Assembly: GCF_001592205.1 (NCBI RefSeq)
Contig: NZ_BCWM01000007.1
Coordinates: 1-64,000 of the forward strand
Reading direction: 5' to 3'
Source: Brevundimonas vesicularis NBRC 12165
GTDB taxonomy: Bacteria; Pseudomonadota; Alphaproteobacteria; Caulobacterales; Caulobacteraceae
Length of the DNA: 64,000 bases
Both the position numbers and the translations under genes were made by a program. The notes under the pieces are model-generated. The model was not told the DNA's origin, made no database searches, and saw only the letters and a program-made list of their open reading frames with translations. Below, in pieces: positions 9,028 through 16,827 of this stretch (position 1 is its first letter; every line of letters begins with the position of its first letter).

Positions 9028-9639
9028 ATGTCCCTGCGCCCCCTCTTCGTCACCCAGGTCTATGAAGCCTCCCTTGCCGAAGGGCGTGGCTGGCCCGACT
9101 TCAACGAACAACTGATCGACGTCATCCGGATGATGGCCGAGGAGGACGAGGCCGGCCGTCGGTGGTGCAAGGCCAACGCCTATCGCGGCTATACCTCCTA
9201 CGGATCGCTAAACGACCTGCCCCAGCGGTTCCCCGAGTTCGCCGAGCTGAAGCGCCATCTGGATCGCCATGCCGTCGCCTACGCCAAGGCGCTGAACTTC
9301 GACCTGGCCCGCAAACCCCGCCTCGACAATCTGTGGGTCAACATCTTGAAGCCCGGCGGCGGCCATACGGGTCACATCCACCCGCACGCCTTCCTGTCCG
9401 GCACCGTCTATATCGACGTGCCAGACGGGGCCTCATCGCTGAAGCTGGAAGATCCCCGCCTGCCCTTCATGATGGCCCGACCGTCGGTGACGGATGAGGC
9501 GAGCGAGGCCGAGCGGCCGTTCGTCTATCTGCAGCCTCAGGCAGGCACGGTGCTGATGTGGGAAAGCTGGCTGCGGCACGAGGTGCCGACCAACCTGGCC
9601 AAGGCCGACCGAATTTCGATCAGCTTCAACTACGCGTGA
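9028..9639 (+). CDS. TIGR02466-type putative 2OG-Fe(II) oxygenase
   Basis: A 203-aa cytoplasmic protein resembling the TIGR02466 family of uncharacterised double-stranded beta-helix oxygenases. Possible metal ligands are the HIHPHAFLSG segment (about residues 117-126) and a C-terminal histidine in WLRHEVPTN (about residue 184). RISISFN at the C-terminus could supply the 2-oxoglutarate-binding arginine. Start ATG 9028 is the only well placed one. It is divergent from the carboxylase alpha gene and sits inside the leucine-catabolism group on the opposite strand. Substrate unknown. Confidence 0.7.
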   Translation: MSLRPLFVTQVYEASLAEGRGWPDFNEQLIDVIRMMAEEDEAGRRWCKANAYRGYTSYGSLNDLPQRFPEFAELKRHLDRHAVAYAKALNFDLARKPRLDNLWVNILKPGGGHTGHIHPHAFLSGTVYIDVPDGASSLKLEDPRLPFMMARPSVTDEASEAERPFVYLQPQAGTVLMWESWLRHEVPTNLAKADRISISFNYA

Positions 9640-9640
9640 A

Positions 9641-9666
9641 ATCGGCCGCCGTTTCCGGCGGCCGAT
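9641..9666. terminator. GC-rich hairpin between convergent genes
   Basis: A perfect 10-bp inverted repeat ATCGGCCGCC / GGCGGCCGAT (9641-9650, 9657-9666) with loop GTTTCC separates two convergent stops. Neither side has a convincing T-tract, so termination may be weak or factor-assisted. Confidence 0.5.
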
Positions 9667-9674
9667 CAGCGCAA

Positions 9675-10574
9675 TCAGACCGTCCAGCTGGCCTTGCGCT
9701 TTTCCAGGAAGGCGGCGACGCCCTCGCGGCCTTCGTCCGATACGCGGGCGCGGGCGATGCGTTTGGCGGTTTCGTCCATCAGACCGTTGTCGATCTTGTG
9801 GTGGGCGATGTCGTTGACCAGACGCTTGGCCTCACCCATCGCGCCCGGCGCATTGTTGGTCAGGCTGTCGCTCAGCATCGAGATGAACTCGTCCACCGAT
9901 CCTTCGGGCAGAACCAGGTCGATCAGGCCGGCATGGGCGGCGTAGTCGGCGTCGAAGGCGTTGGCGGTCAGGAACAGCTGGCGGGCGCGGCGCGCGCCGA
10001 CGGCCTCGATGACATAGGGAGCGATGGTCGCCGGGATCAGACCCAGCTTGACCTCGGAGAAGGCGAAGCGCGCCCCCTCGACCGCCACGGCCATGTCGCA
10101 GGCGGCGACAATGCCCGCTCCGCCGCCCATGGCGTTGCCCTCGACCACCGCCACCGTCAGGGCGGGAATGTCGTGCAGGGCCTTCAGCATTTTCGCCAGG
10201 CCCATGGCGTCGTCGCGGTTGTCGCTCTCGGACCAGCCGGCGGCGTCGCGCATCCAGTTCAGATCGGCCCCGGCGCTGAAGGTGCCGCCCGCCCCCCGAA
10301 TGAAGACGGCCCGCACCCGGTCCGCGCCATGCAGCGTTTCGAACGCCTCATGCAGGGCCGCGATGGTCGCGGCGTCAAAGGCGTTCTTCTTGGCCGGCCG
10401 GTTGATGGTGACGAAGACGACGCCGTCGGTGGTCGAATCGATCTGCACCAGATCGTCGTCGGCGTCCGGCGCGGCATCGGGCACCAGCGGCTGGGCGATG
10501 CCGTTGATCTCGGCCGCCTCGGCGTCGGTGACGTCCAGGGCGTTGAGGTCGTCTTCGGTCGGTTGATCGGCCAT
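9675..10574 (-). CDS. liuC: Enoyl-CoA hydratase/isomerase, probable methylglutaconyl-CoA hydratase
   Basis: Crotonase-fold protein of 299 aa. The oxyanion-hole motifs are GAGGTFSAGADLNWM and EGNAMGGGAGIVAACD, with the C-terminal helix carrying KRLVNDI. Position between the two MCC-type subunits points to 3-methylglutaconyl-CoA hydratase, the next step of leucine breakdown. I chose ATG 10574 (MADQPTEDD...); an upstream reading frame to 10739 overlaps mccB and lacks homology. Even so, about 45 acidic residues precede the normal crotonase start, which is unusual for this family (typical length ~260 aa). The gene lies 50 bp downstream of mccB. Confidence 0.8.
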   Translation of the reverse strand: MADQPTEDDLNALDVTDAEAAEINGIAQPLVPDAAPDADDDLVQIDSTTDGVVFVTINRPAKKNAFDAATIAALHEAFETLHGADRVRAVFIRGAGGTFSAGADLNWMRDAAGWSESDNRDDAMGLAKMLKALHDIPALTVAVVEGNAMGGGAGIVAACDMAVAVEGARFAFSEVKLGLIPATIAPYVIEAVGARRARQLFLTANAFDADYAAHAGLIDLVLPEGSVDEFISMLSDSLTNNAPGAMGEAKRLVNDIAHHKIDNGLMDETAKRIARARVSDEGREGVAAFLEKRKASWTV

Positions 10575-10624
10575 GAGTGTCTCCAAACTGCGTGTCCGCT
10601 CACAACGAGGCGCGGACCAATAGG

Positions 10625-12217
10625 TTACATCCGGAACAGGCCGAACGTCGTCTCCGGGATCGGGGCGTTCAGGCTGGCGCTGATGGCTAGGCCCAGCACA
10701 TCGCGCGTCTGGGCCGGGTCGATGACGCCGTCGTCCCACAGGCGGGCGGTGGCGTAATAGGGATTGCCCTCGTCCTCATACTTCTGGCGGATCGGCGCCT
10801 TGAAGGCCTCGGCGTCGTCTGCGCTCCAGGTCTCGGCGTCGCGGTGTACGGTCGCCAAGACGCTGGCGGCCTGCTCGCCGCCCATGACCCCGATCCGGCT
10901 GTTAGGCCAGGTGAACAGGAAGCGCGGCGAATAGGCCCGGCCGCACATGCCATAGTTCCCCGCCCCGAAACTGCCGCCGATCAGGACAGTGAACTTGGGC
11001 ACTTCGGCCGAGGCTACGGCCGTCACCAGCTTGGCGCCGTCCTTGGCGATGCCGCCCGCCTCGTATTTGCCGCCGACCATGAAGCCCGAGATGTTCTGCA
11101 GGAACAGCAGCGGAATCTTGCGCTTGCAGGCCAGTTCGATGAAGTGCGCGCCCTTCTGGGCGCTCTCGGAAAAGATGACGCCGTTGTTGGCCAGGATGGC
11201 GACCGGATAACCCCAGATGCGCGCGAACCCGCACACCAGGGTCGAGCCGTACAGGCTCTTGAACTCGTCGAACTCCGACCCGTCCACCAGCCTGGCGATG
11301 ACCTCGCGCACATCATAGGGGGCGCGGACGTCGTCGGGGATCAGGCCGTACAGCTCCTCTGCGTCGAAGGCCGGCGCGCGCGGTTCGCGCACATCCATCT
11401 CGACGGCCTTGGTCGTGTTCAGATTGGCGACGATGGAGCGCACGATCTCCAGCGCGTGCTCATCGTTCTCGGCGACATGATCGACCACGCCCGAGCGACG
11501 ACCGTGGGTCTCCGCCCCGCCCAGTTCCTCCGCCGAGATGACCTCCCCTGTCGCCGCCTTCACCAACGGCGGCCCGGCCAGGAAGATGGCGCCCTGGTTC
11601 CTGACGATGATCGTCTCGTCCGACATGGCCGGCACATAGGCCCCTCCGGCGGTGGACAGGCCCATGACGCAGGCGATCTGGGCGATGCCCTTGGCGCTCA
11701 TCCGGGCCTGGTTGAAGAAGATGCGGCCGAAATGGTCGCGGTCGGGAAACACCTCGGCCTGGTGCGGCAGATTGGCTCCGCCGCTATCGACCAGATAGAC
11801 GCACGGCAGACGGTTCTGCTCGGCGATTTCCTGGGCGCGCAGGTGCTTCTTCACCGTCATGGGGAAATAGGCGCCGCCCTTCACCGTCGGGTCGTTGCAG
11901 ACGATCATGACCTCGCGGCCCGAGACCCGGCCGATGCCCGCGATGACGCCCGCCGCCGGGGCCTCGCCGTCATACATGTCGTGTGCAGCCAGTTGCCCGA
12001 TCTCCAGGAAGGGCGAGCCGGGATCCAGCAGGCGCTCGACGCGGTCGCGCGGCAACAGCTTGCCGCGAGCGACGTGACGGTCGCGCGACTTGTCGGACCC
12101 GCCGCGCGCGGCCTTGGCCACATGGTTGCGCAACTCGGCGACCAGGGCGCTGTTGTGCGCGTGCAGGGACTTGTATTTTTGGCTTTGCGGATCGACCGCG
12201 GACGTCAGCTTCGGCAT
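10625..12217 (-). CDS. mccB: Methylcrotonyl-CoA carboxylase-type beta subunit (carboxyltransferase)
   Basis: Carboxyltransferase chain of 530 aa with N- and C-terminal crotonase-like halves. Typical segments are [18 protein letters not shown] near residue 55, [19 protein letters not shown] and [13 protein letters not shown] in the N-half, and [32 protein letters not shown] and [10 protein letters not shown] in the C-half. It takes the carboxyl group from carboxybiotin on the alpha subunit to the acyl-CoA. First gene of the minus-strand group mccB-liuC, followed by mccA beyond the inserted oxygenase. The sequence resembles MCC beta more than PCC beta, as judged by eye. Confidence 0.87.
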   Translation of the reverse strand: MPKLTSAVDPQSQKYKSLHAHNSALVAELRNHVAKAARGGSDKSRDRHVARGKLLPRDRVERLLDPGSPFLEIGQLAAHDMYDGEAPAAGVIAGIGRVSGREVMIVCNDPTVKGGAYFPMTVKKHLRAQEIAEQNRLPCVYLVDSGGANLPHQAEVFPDRDHFGRIFFNQARMSAKGIAQIACVMGLSTAGGAYVPAMSDETIIVRNQGAIFLAGPPLVKAATGEVISAEELGGAETHGRRSGVVDHVAENDEHALEIVRSIVANLNTTKAVEMDVREPRAPAFDAEELYGLIPDDVRAPYDVREVIARLVDGSEFDEFKSLYGSTLVCGFARIWGYPVAILANNGVIFSESAQKGAHFIELACKRKIPLLFLQNISGFMVGGKYEAGGIAKDGAKLVTAVASAEVPKFTVLIGGSFGAGNYGMCGRAYSPRFLFTWPNSRIGVMGGEQAASVLATVHRDAETWSADDAEAFKAPIRQKYEDEGNPYYATARLWDDGVIDPAQTRDVLGLAISASLNAPIPETTFGLFRM

Positions 12218-12268
12218 GGGGCTGGTTTAGGCGGGGTCGAGGGGCGCCACAAGCGTCTGCCGCCATCC

Positions 12269-12297
12269 TTGCTTCCTCGCCCCTTTTCGCCTATAGG
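12269..12297 (+). promoter_or_regulatory. Possible promoter of the rpsF operon
   Basis: TTGCTT (12269-12274) and TATAGG (12292-12297) are separated by 17 bp, a standard sigma-70 spacing. A transcript starting just downstream would carry a ~130-nt leader containing short GC-rich hairpins with TTCG/GTTC loops (around 12308-12325 and 12343-12360) before rpsF. The leader length would permit ribosomal-protein autoregulation, which is inference. Confidence 0.35.
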
Positions 12298-12436
12298 CCC
12301 CGCCTTTCCAGGGCTTCGGTCCTGTCGCGGAGCACCAAAGGGTTGGACGTTCGGTCCGGCCGCCGCGCCAGGAGCCATCGTGGAGACCGACTTACCCGGT
12401 CGTTTCCGCGCCGATGCCCACAAGGGAGACTACCGC

Positions 12437-12823
12437 ATGGCTCTTTACGAGCACACGGTCATGACGCGCCAGGATATCTCGGCGCAACAGGCCGAAGCGC
12501 TGAATGACACCATCAAGGATCTGATCGTCGCCGGTGGCGGCTCGGTCGCCAAGATCGAATACTGGGGTCTGCGCAACCTGACCTACCGCGTGAAGAAGAA
12601 CCGCAAGGCTCACTATTCGCTGCTGGCCGTCGACGCCCCTCCGGCCGCCATGGCCGAAGTCGAGCGTCAGCTGTCGATCAACGAAGACGTGCTGCGCTGG
12701 CTGACCGTCCGCGTCGAGGAACTCGACCTGGAACTGTCGCCGCTGCTGGCCCGCCGCGAGCGTGAACGCGAGCGTGAGCGCGAGCGCACCCCGCGCGACG
12801 ACGCCGCCGCCGACGCCGAATAA
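12437..12823 (+). CDS. rpsF: 30S ribosomal protein S6
   Basis: S6 binds 16S rRNA as a heterodimer with S18. The start [13 protein letters not shown] and the core [20 protein letters not shown] are diagnostic. ATG 12437 has AAGGGAGAC about 7 nt upstream; the reading frame extends far upstream without homology. The C-terminus carries an unusual strictly alternating Arg-Glu run (12755-12787) and an acidic tail, giving 128 aa. E. coli S6 ends in post-translationally added glutamates; whether this encoded tail plays a similar role is speculative. First gene of rpsF-rpsR-rplI. Confidence 0.96.
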   Translation: MALYEHTVMTRQDISAQQAEALNDTIKDLIVAGGGSVAKIEYWGLRNLTYRVKKNRKAHYSLLAVDAPPAAMAEVERQLSINEDVLRWLTVRVEELDLELSPLLARRERERERERERTPRDDAAADAE

Positions 12824-12835
12824 GGAACCCGGAAC

Positions 12836-13114
12836 ATGACCGATACCACCGCCCCGACCCCGGGCGCACCGGCGGGCTCCGGCGCCGCCGGCCGCCGCCC
12901 CTTCTATCGTCGCCGCAAGGTCTGCCCGTTCTCGGGCGCCAATGCGCCGAAGATCGACTACAAGGACGTCAAGCTGCTGCAGCGTTACGTCTCCGAACGC
13001 GGCAAGATCGTGCCTTCGCGCATCACCGCCGTCTCCCAGAAGAAGCAGCGTGAACTGGCCAAGGCCATCAAGCGCGCTCGCTATCTGGCCCTCCTGCCTT
13101 ACGTGGTGAAGTGA
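12836..13114 (+). CDS. rpsR: 30S ribosomal protein S18
   Basis: A 92-aa S18 with the conserved block RRKVCPFSG (residues ~24-32), a [24 protein letters not shown] core and the basic helix [21 protein letters not shown]. The N-terminal ~20 residues are Ala/Gly/Pro-rich. Twelve bases separate it from rpsF, with AAGGAACCCGG as ribosome site; rplI begins two bases after its stop. Confidence 0.97.
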   Translation: MTDTTAPTPGAPAGSGAAGRRPFYRRRKVCPFSGANAPKIDYKDVKLLQRYVSERGKIVPSRITAVSQKKQRELAKAIKRARYLALLPYVVK

Positions 13115-13115
13115 G

Positions 13116-13700
13116 ATGAAGGTCGTTCTGCTTGAACGCGTCGAGAATCTCGGCGCCATCGGCGACGTCGTGTCCGTCAAGGACGGCTTCGCCCGTAACT
13201 TCCTTCTGCCGCGCGACAAGGCCCGCCGGGCCACCGCCGCCAACCTGAAGGCGTTCGAACTCGACCGCGCCGCCATTGAGCAGCGCAACGAGAAGAACAA
13301 GGCCGACGCACAGAAGGTCGCCGACAAGATCGACGGCCAGACCTACGTCATGATCCGTCAGGCCGGTGAAACCGGTCACCTGTACGGTTCGGTCGCCGGT
13401 CGCGACGTCGCCGAGGCCATCCAGGCCGAAGGCGGCAAGGTCGAGCGCTCGCAGGTCGTCCTGAACACGGCGATCAAGAGCCTGGGCGTCCACGAAGTGC
13501 CGGTTCGCCTGCACGCCGAGGTCCGCGCCACGGTCAAGATCAACATCGCCCGCTCGATGGACGAGGCCGAGCGCCAAGCCAAGGGCGAGGACGTGATCCG
13601 CAGCCAGTTCGACGATGAGCGCCAGGCCGCCGAGCAATCGGCCCAGGAACTGATCGAAGGCGGCGCCGGTCAACAAGAAGGCTTCGGCGACGAAGCCTGA
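13116..13700 (+). CDS. rplI: 50S ribosomal protein L9
   Basis: L9 binds 23S rRNA near the L1 stalk and affects translational fidelity. The N-terminal domain MKVVLLERVENLGAIGDVV with KDGFARNFLLP is diagnostic, followed by the long connecting helix (residues ~40-75) and the C-terminal domain with GHLYGSVAGRDVA. A Gln/Glu/Ala-rich tail extends it to 194 aa against ~150 in E. coli, a common alphaproteobacterial variant. It closes the operon ahead of a strong terminator. Confidence 0.96.
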   Translation: MKVVLLERVENLGAIGDVVSVKDGFARNFLLPRDKARRATAANLKAFELDRAAIEQRNEKNKADAQKVADKIDGQTYVMIRQAGETGHLYGSVAGRDVAEAIQAEGGKVERSQVVLNTAIKSLGVHEVPVRLHAEVRATVKINIARSMDEAERQAKGEDVIRSQFDDERQAAEQSAQELIEGGAGQQEGFGDEA

Positions 13701-13724
13701 TCCGACCGGATCCCAAACGACATC

Positions 13725-13757
13725 AAGGGCGCGTCTCGCAAGGGACGCGCCCTTTTT
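13725..13757 (+). terminator. Intrinsic terminator of rpsF-rpsR-rplI
   Basis: An 11-bp stem AAGGGCGCGTC / GACGCGCCCTT (13725-13735, 13744-13754) with an 8-base loop and a TTTTT run (13753-13757) lies 24 bp after the rplI stop. Confidence 0.9.
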
Positions 13758-14032
13758 GCTGCGCGGCAGACGGTCGCCAACCGCACGGCCGATCGCCACC
13801 TTGATCTATGACAAGATTACAACAAACCCAGATCATTGATCTCCCAGACGGACATCTAGACATTAAGCTTGCTTGACGTCGTCACATTGCGGTCACAGCC
13901 TGCAATCGCGGCTCGCGTTTCGATTATACGCGCAAGATTATTGCGCCTCTCGAGAAGCTGGCTCAGGGCGACGGCATGGCGGCCTGCCGAGCGCCGACAC
14001 AGAGGGCTGTCGTGCATCGTCGGGGACTATCA
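13758..14032 (+). promoter_or_regulatory. Intergenic region upstream of the first TonB receptor
   Basis: About 275 bp of visibly less GC-rich sequence with no convincing gene. A TTGACG box (13873-13878) matches the -35 consensus of Caulobacter housekeeping promoters, but no well spaced -10 follows. A small palindrome GATCATTGATC is at 13832-13842. A promoter for the receptor is expected here but is not pinned down. Confidence 0.3.
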
Positions 14033-16489
14033 ATGAAAATCGGATACGGTCGTCAGGCCCTGTTGGCCTTTGCCTCCACCAGCGCGCTCTTCATCGCCTC
14101 ATCGGCGTTCGCCCAGACAACCCCTCCGCCAAGTGAAGCCACCGATGTCGATGAGATCGTCGTCACCGGCACGCGCACCGTTGGGCGCAGCCGGCTCGAC
14201 AGCGTCGCGCCCGTCGATGTCATCACCGGCGAAACTCTGGCGAAACAGGGCACCGGCACAGAATTGGCCGCGGCCCTCGCCGCCACCGCGCCGTCCATCA
14301 ACTTCCCTCGTCCCGCCATTTCCGACGGCTCGGATCATGTTCGTCCGGCAACCCTGCGCGGTCTGGCTCCTGACCAGACCCTTGTCCTGATCAACGGTCA
14401 GCGCGGCCATGTCGGCGCCCTGGTCAACGTCAACGGCGCGCTTGGCCGTGGCTCCACAGCCTTCGACCTGAATACGATTCCGTCGATCAGCCTTGGCTCG
14501 GTCGAAGTCCTGCGTGACGGCGCTTCGGCGCAATATGGCGCCGACGCCATCGCCGGCGTCATCAATCTGCGTCTGCGCCAGGCGTCGAGCGGCGGCGGCA
14601 TCACCGCCAACTACGGCATCTACGACACCGACTTTACGACCGCGCGCGGCGAGCACAGCCGCCGCGACGGCGAACAGACCTCGCTCGCCGGCTGGATCGG
14701 CCTGCCCCTGTTTGGCGACGGCTTCCTGACCCTTTCGGGCGAAGTCCAGAAACGCCAGCCCACCAATCGCTCCGACTACGCGGCGACCACCGCCGTCAAC
14801 GGAGGCAGTGCGACCACCGTCATCGGTCGCTTCGGCGATCCCTATACAGAAGCCTACACCGGCTATTTCAACGCCGGAAAACCGCTTGGCGGCGAATGGG
14901 AAGCCTATGCCTTCGGCGGCTATCAGAAGCGCAAGTCCGAGGCTGCGGCGACCGCCCGCGCCTTCAACAACTCAAACAACGTCACCGCCATCTATCCCAA
15001 TGGCTTTTTGCCAATCATCGCCGCCGACATCGACGACTACAATATATACGGCGGCCTGAAAGGCCCCGCCGCCGGCTTCGACTGGGATATCTCGGTCGGG
15101 TACGGCCGAAACGAGTTGGACTATCGCGTCCTGAACTCCCTGAACGCCTCCTATGGCGCCGCGTCTCAGACCCAGTTCGACGCCGGCGGCCTCAGCTACG
15201 GTCAACTGACCATCGGAGTGGATGCGGTGAAACAGATCGAGGTCAATCTGTATGAACCGCTCAACGTCGCCTTCGGCGTCGAATACCGTCGCGAAGACTT
15301 CAGCGTCTCGGAGGGCGAACCGACGTCCTACAACAAGGGGCCGGTCACGGCGGGCGGCGCCGGATCACAGGGCTTCCCCGGCTTTGCGCCATCCAACGCC
15401 GTTGATGTCGATCGCAACAACGTCAGCGCCTACATCGATCTGGAAGGTAAGTTCTCGGAGCAGTTCACCGTCGGCGTCGCTGGTCGCTACGAGGACTATT
15501 CCGATTTCGGGGATCGGTTCACCGGCAAGATGTCCGCCCGCTACGATTTCACCGACGCCTTCGCCCTGCGCGGCGCGATCTCGACAGGCTTCAAATCGCC
15601 GGCCCTGCAGCAACAATACTTCAGCTACGTCGCCACGAACCTGGTGGCGACGGGCGCCGGCGTCGTGCTGCAGCAGAATGGCTCTTATCGGGTCAATGAC
15701 CCCATCGCCATCGCGCTGGGCGCCAAGCCCCTGGAACCGGAAACCTCGACGAACTATTCGGCGGGCGCGGTCTTCCGCAGCGGCGGTTTCGAACTGACGG
15801 TTGATGCCTACCGGATCGAGGTTGATGACCGGATCATCTATTCCGAAACCCTGGGCGTTTCGCGTCCCAGCCAACCTGCCGCATCCACCGCCGCCATCCA
15901 GGCGCTGCTCGCGCCGTACGGCGTGACCGGCGCAAGGTTCTTCCTGAACGGCGTCAACACCACGACCAGCGGCGTGGATGTAGTTGGTCGTTATCGTACG
16001 ACCCAGGATTTCGGCCGGTTCGACTTCACCCTGGCCGGAAACTTCAACAACACCGAGGTCACGCGCACCCCGCCCGTGCCCAGCAATCTGGCCATCGCCC
16101 CGGCTGGCGACTTCCTCTTCGACCGCTCTTCCAAACTGTCGTTTGAGCAGGGCACGCCGGAACGGAAGATCGTCGCCAGCGTGGACTGGTCGCTGAGCGA
16201 CTTCGGTGCGACGTTGAAGGGCACCAGCTACGACAGCGTTCTTGTCGCCAACAACAACGCCACCCTGGACTACGAAACGGGCGACGCGCTTCTGGTGGAC
16301 CTAGAGGGTCGCTACACCCTGCCCTTCGGCGTCTCGCTCGCGGTCGGCGTGAACAACCTGACCGACGAATATCCAACCGCCACGCCGACCAACATCAACG
16401 GCGCGACGGGTTCGGTGGGTTACCCGAGCTATTCGCCTTACGGCTTCAACGGCCGCTTCTTCTACGGTCGTCTAAGCTACAACTTCTAA
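14033..16489 (+). CDS. TonB-dependent outer-membrane receptor
   Basis: An 818-aa TBDR. The signal peptide MKIGYGRQALLAFASTSALF ends near SSAFAQ. A TonB-box-like segment DEIVVTGTR precedes the plug domain (about residues 50-180) with LRGLAPDQTLVLINGQRGH and VEVLRDGASAQYGADAIAGV. The beta-barrel ends in the canonical aromatic C-terminus GRLSYNF. ATG 14033 is chosen because the signal peptide begins there. Substrate unknown; no ligand genes adjoin it. It is clearly paralogous to the next receptor (shared SRLD..APVDV plug start and barrel segments), and both end in UUCG-loop terminators. Confidence 0.92.
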   Translation: MKIGYGRQALLAFASTSALFIASSAFAQTTPPPSEATDVDEIVVTGTRTVGRSRLDSVAPVDVITGETLAKQGTGTELAAALAATAPSINFPRPAISDGSDHVRPATLRGLAPDQTLVLINGQRGHVGALVNVNGALGRGSTAFDLNTIPSISLGSVEVLRDGASAQYGADAIAGVINLRLRQASSGGGITANYGIYDTDFTTARGEHSRRDGEQTSLAGWIGLPLFGDGFLTLSGEVQKRQPTNRSDYAATTAVNGGSATTVIGRFGDPYTEAYTGYFNAGKPLGGEWEAYAFGGYQKRKSEAAATARAFNNSNNVTAIYPNGFLPIIAADIDDYNIYGGLKGPAAGFDWDISVGYGRNELDYRVLNSLNASYGAASQTQFDAGGLSYGQLTIGVDAVKQIEVNLYEPLNVAFGVEYRREDFSVSEGEPTSYNKGPVTAGGAGSQGFPGFAPSNAVDVDRNNVSAYIDLEGKFSEQFTVGVAGRYEDYSDFGDRFTGKMSARYDFTDAFALRGAISTGFKSPALQQQYFSYVATNLVATGAGVVLQQNGSYRVNDPIAIALGAKPLEPETSTNYSAGAVFRSGGFELTVDAYRIEVDDRIIYSETLGVSRPSQPAASTAAIQALLAPYGVTGARFFLNGVNTTTSGVDVVGRYRTTQDFGRFDFTLAGNFNNTEVTRTPPVPSNLAIAPAGDFLFDRSSKLSFEQGTPERKIVASVDWSLSDFGATLKGTSYDSVLVANNNATLDYETGDALLVDLEGRYTLPFGVSLAVGVNNLTDEYPTATPTNINGATGSVGYPSYSPYGFNGRFFYGRLSYNF

Positions 16490-16509
16490 GTCAACCGACA
16501 TCATGCCGG

Positions 16510-16539
16510 AATGGGGCGCTCTTCGGAGCGCCCCATTTT
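16510..16539 (+). terminator. Intrinsic terminator after first TBDR
   Basis: A perfect 12-bp stem AATGGGGCGCTC / GAGCGCCCCATT closed by a TTCG tetraloop (16510-16537), followed by TTTT. It lies 20 bp after the stop. Confidence 0.9.
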
Positions 16540-16827
16540 GCGTGGCGATAGATTTCCTACTGACTGCTGCAAAAAACATGGCTGCCTGCGTCGATTGACC
16601 CGCCGCACCTTCGCCCTGATATGGCCATGACCGCCGGGACCTCCCCGACCTTGCGGTTGGAGAGGCAATGAAGATCACCACCCATATTACGGCGGCGCCG
16701 CCCGCCATCACGCGATGTTGCGGCTGAGACCGCAATACACCTGAACTTCAGATCGACTTCAAAGCCCGTCGCGATCAGCGGCGGCGATGCGCGCTCGCGC
16801 CAAAAACAGACTTTAGGAAATCTCTCA
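16540..16827. other. Intergenic region between the two tandem TBDR genes
   Basis: About 290 bp without a credible gene. The end nearest the second receptor has TTTAGGAAATC as ribosome site. GAGACCGCAATA and similar GC-rich stretches are present but no -10/-35 pair or palindrome is convincing. The terminator upstream implies that the second receptor needs its own promoter in this stretch. Confidence 0.5.

Noticed and set aside
10844..12436. A very long plus-strand reading frame that runs into rpsF
   Set aside because: Its first 530 codons are antisense to mccB and have low-complexity His/Arg/Gly composition typical of shadow frames in high-GC DNA; only the part from 12437 is a gene (rpsF).
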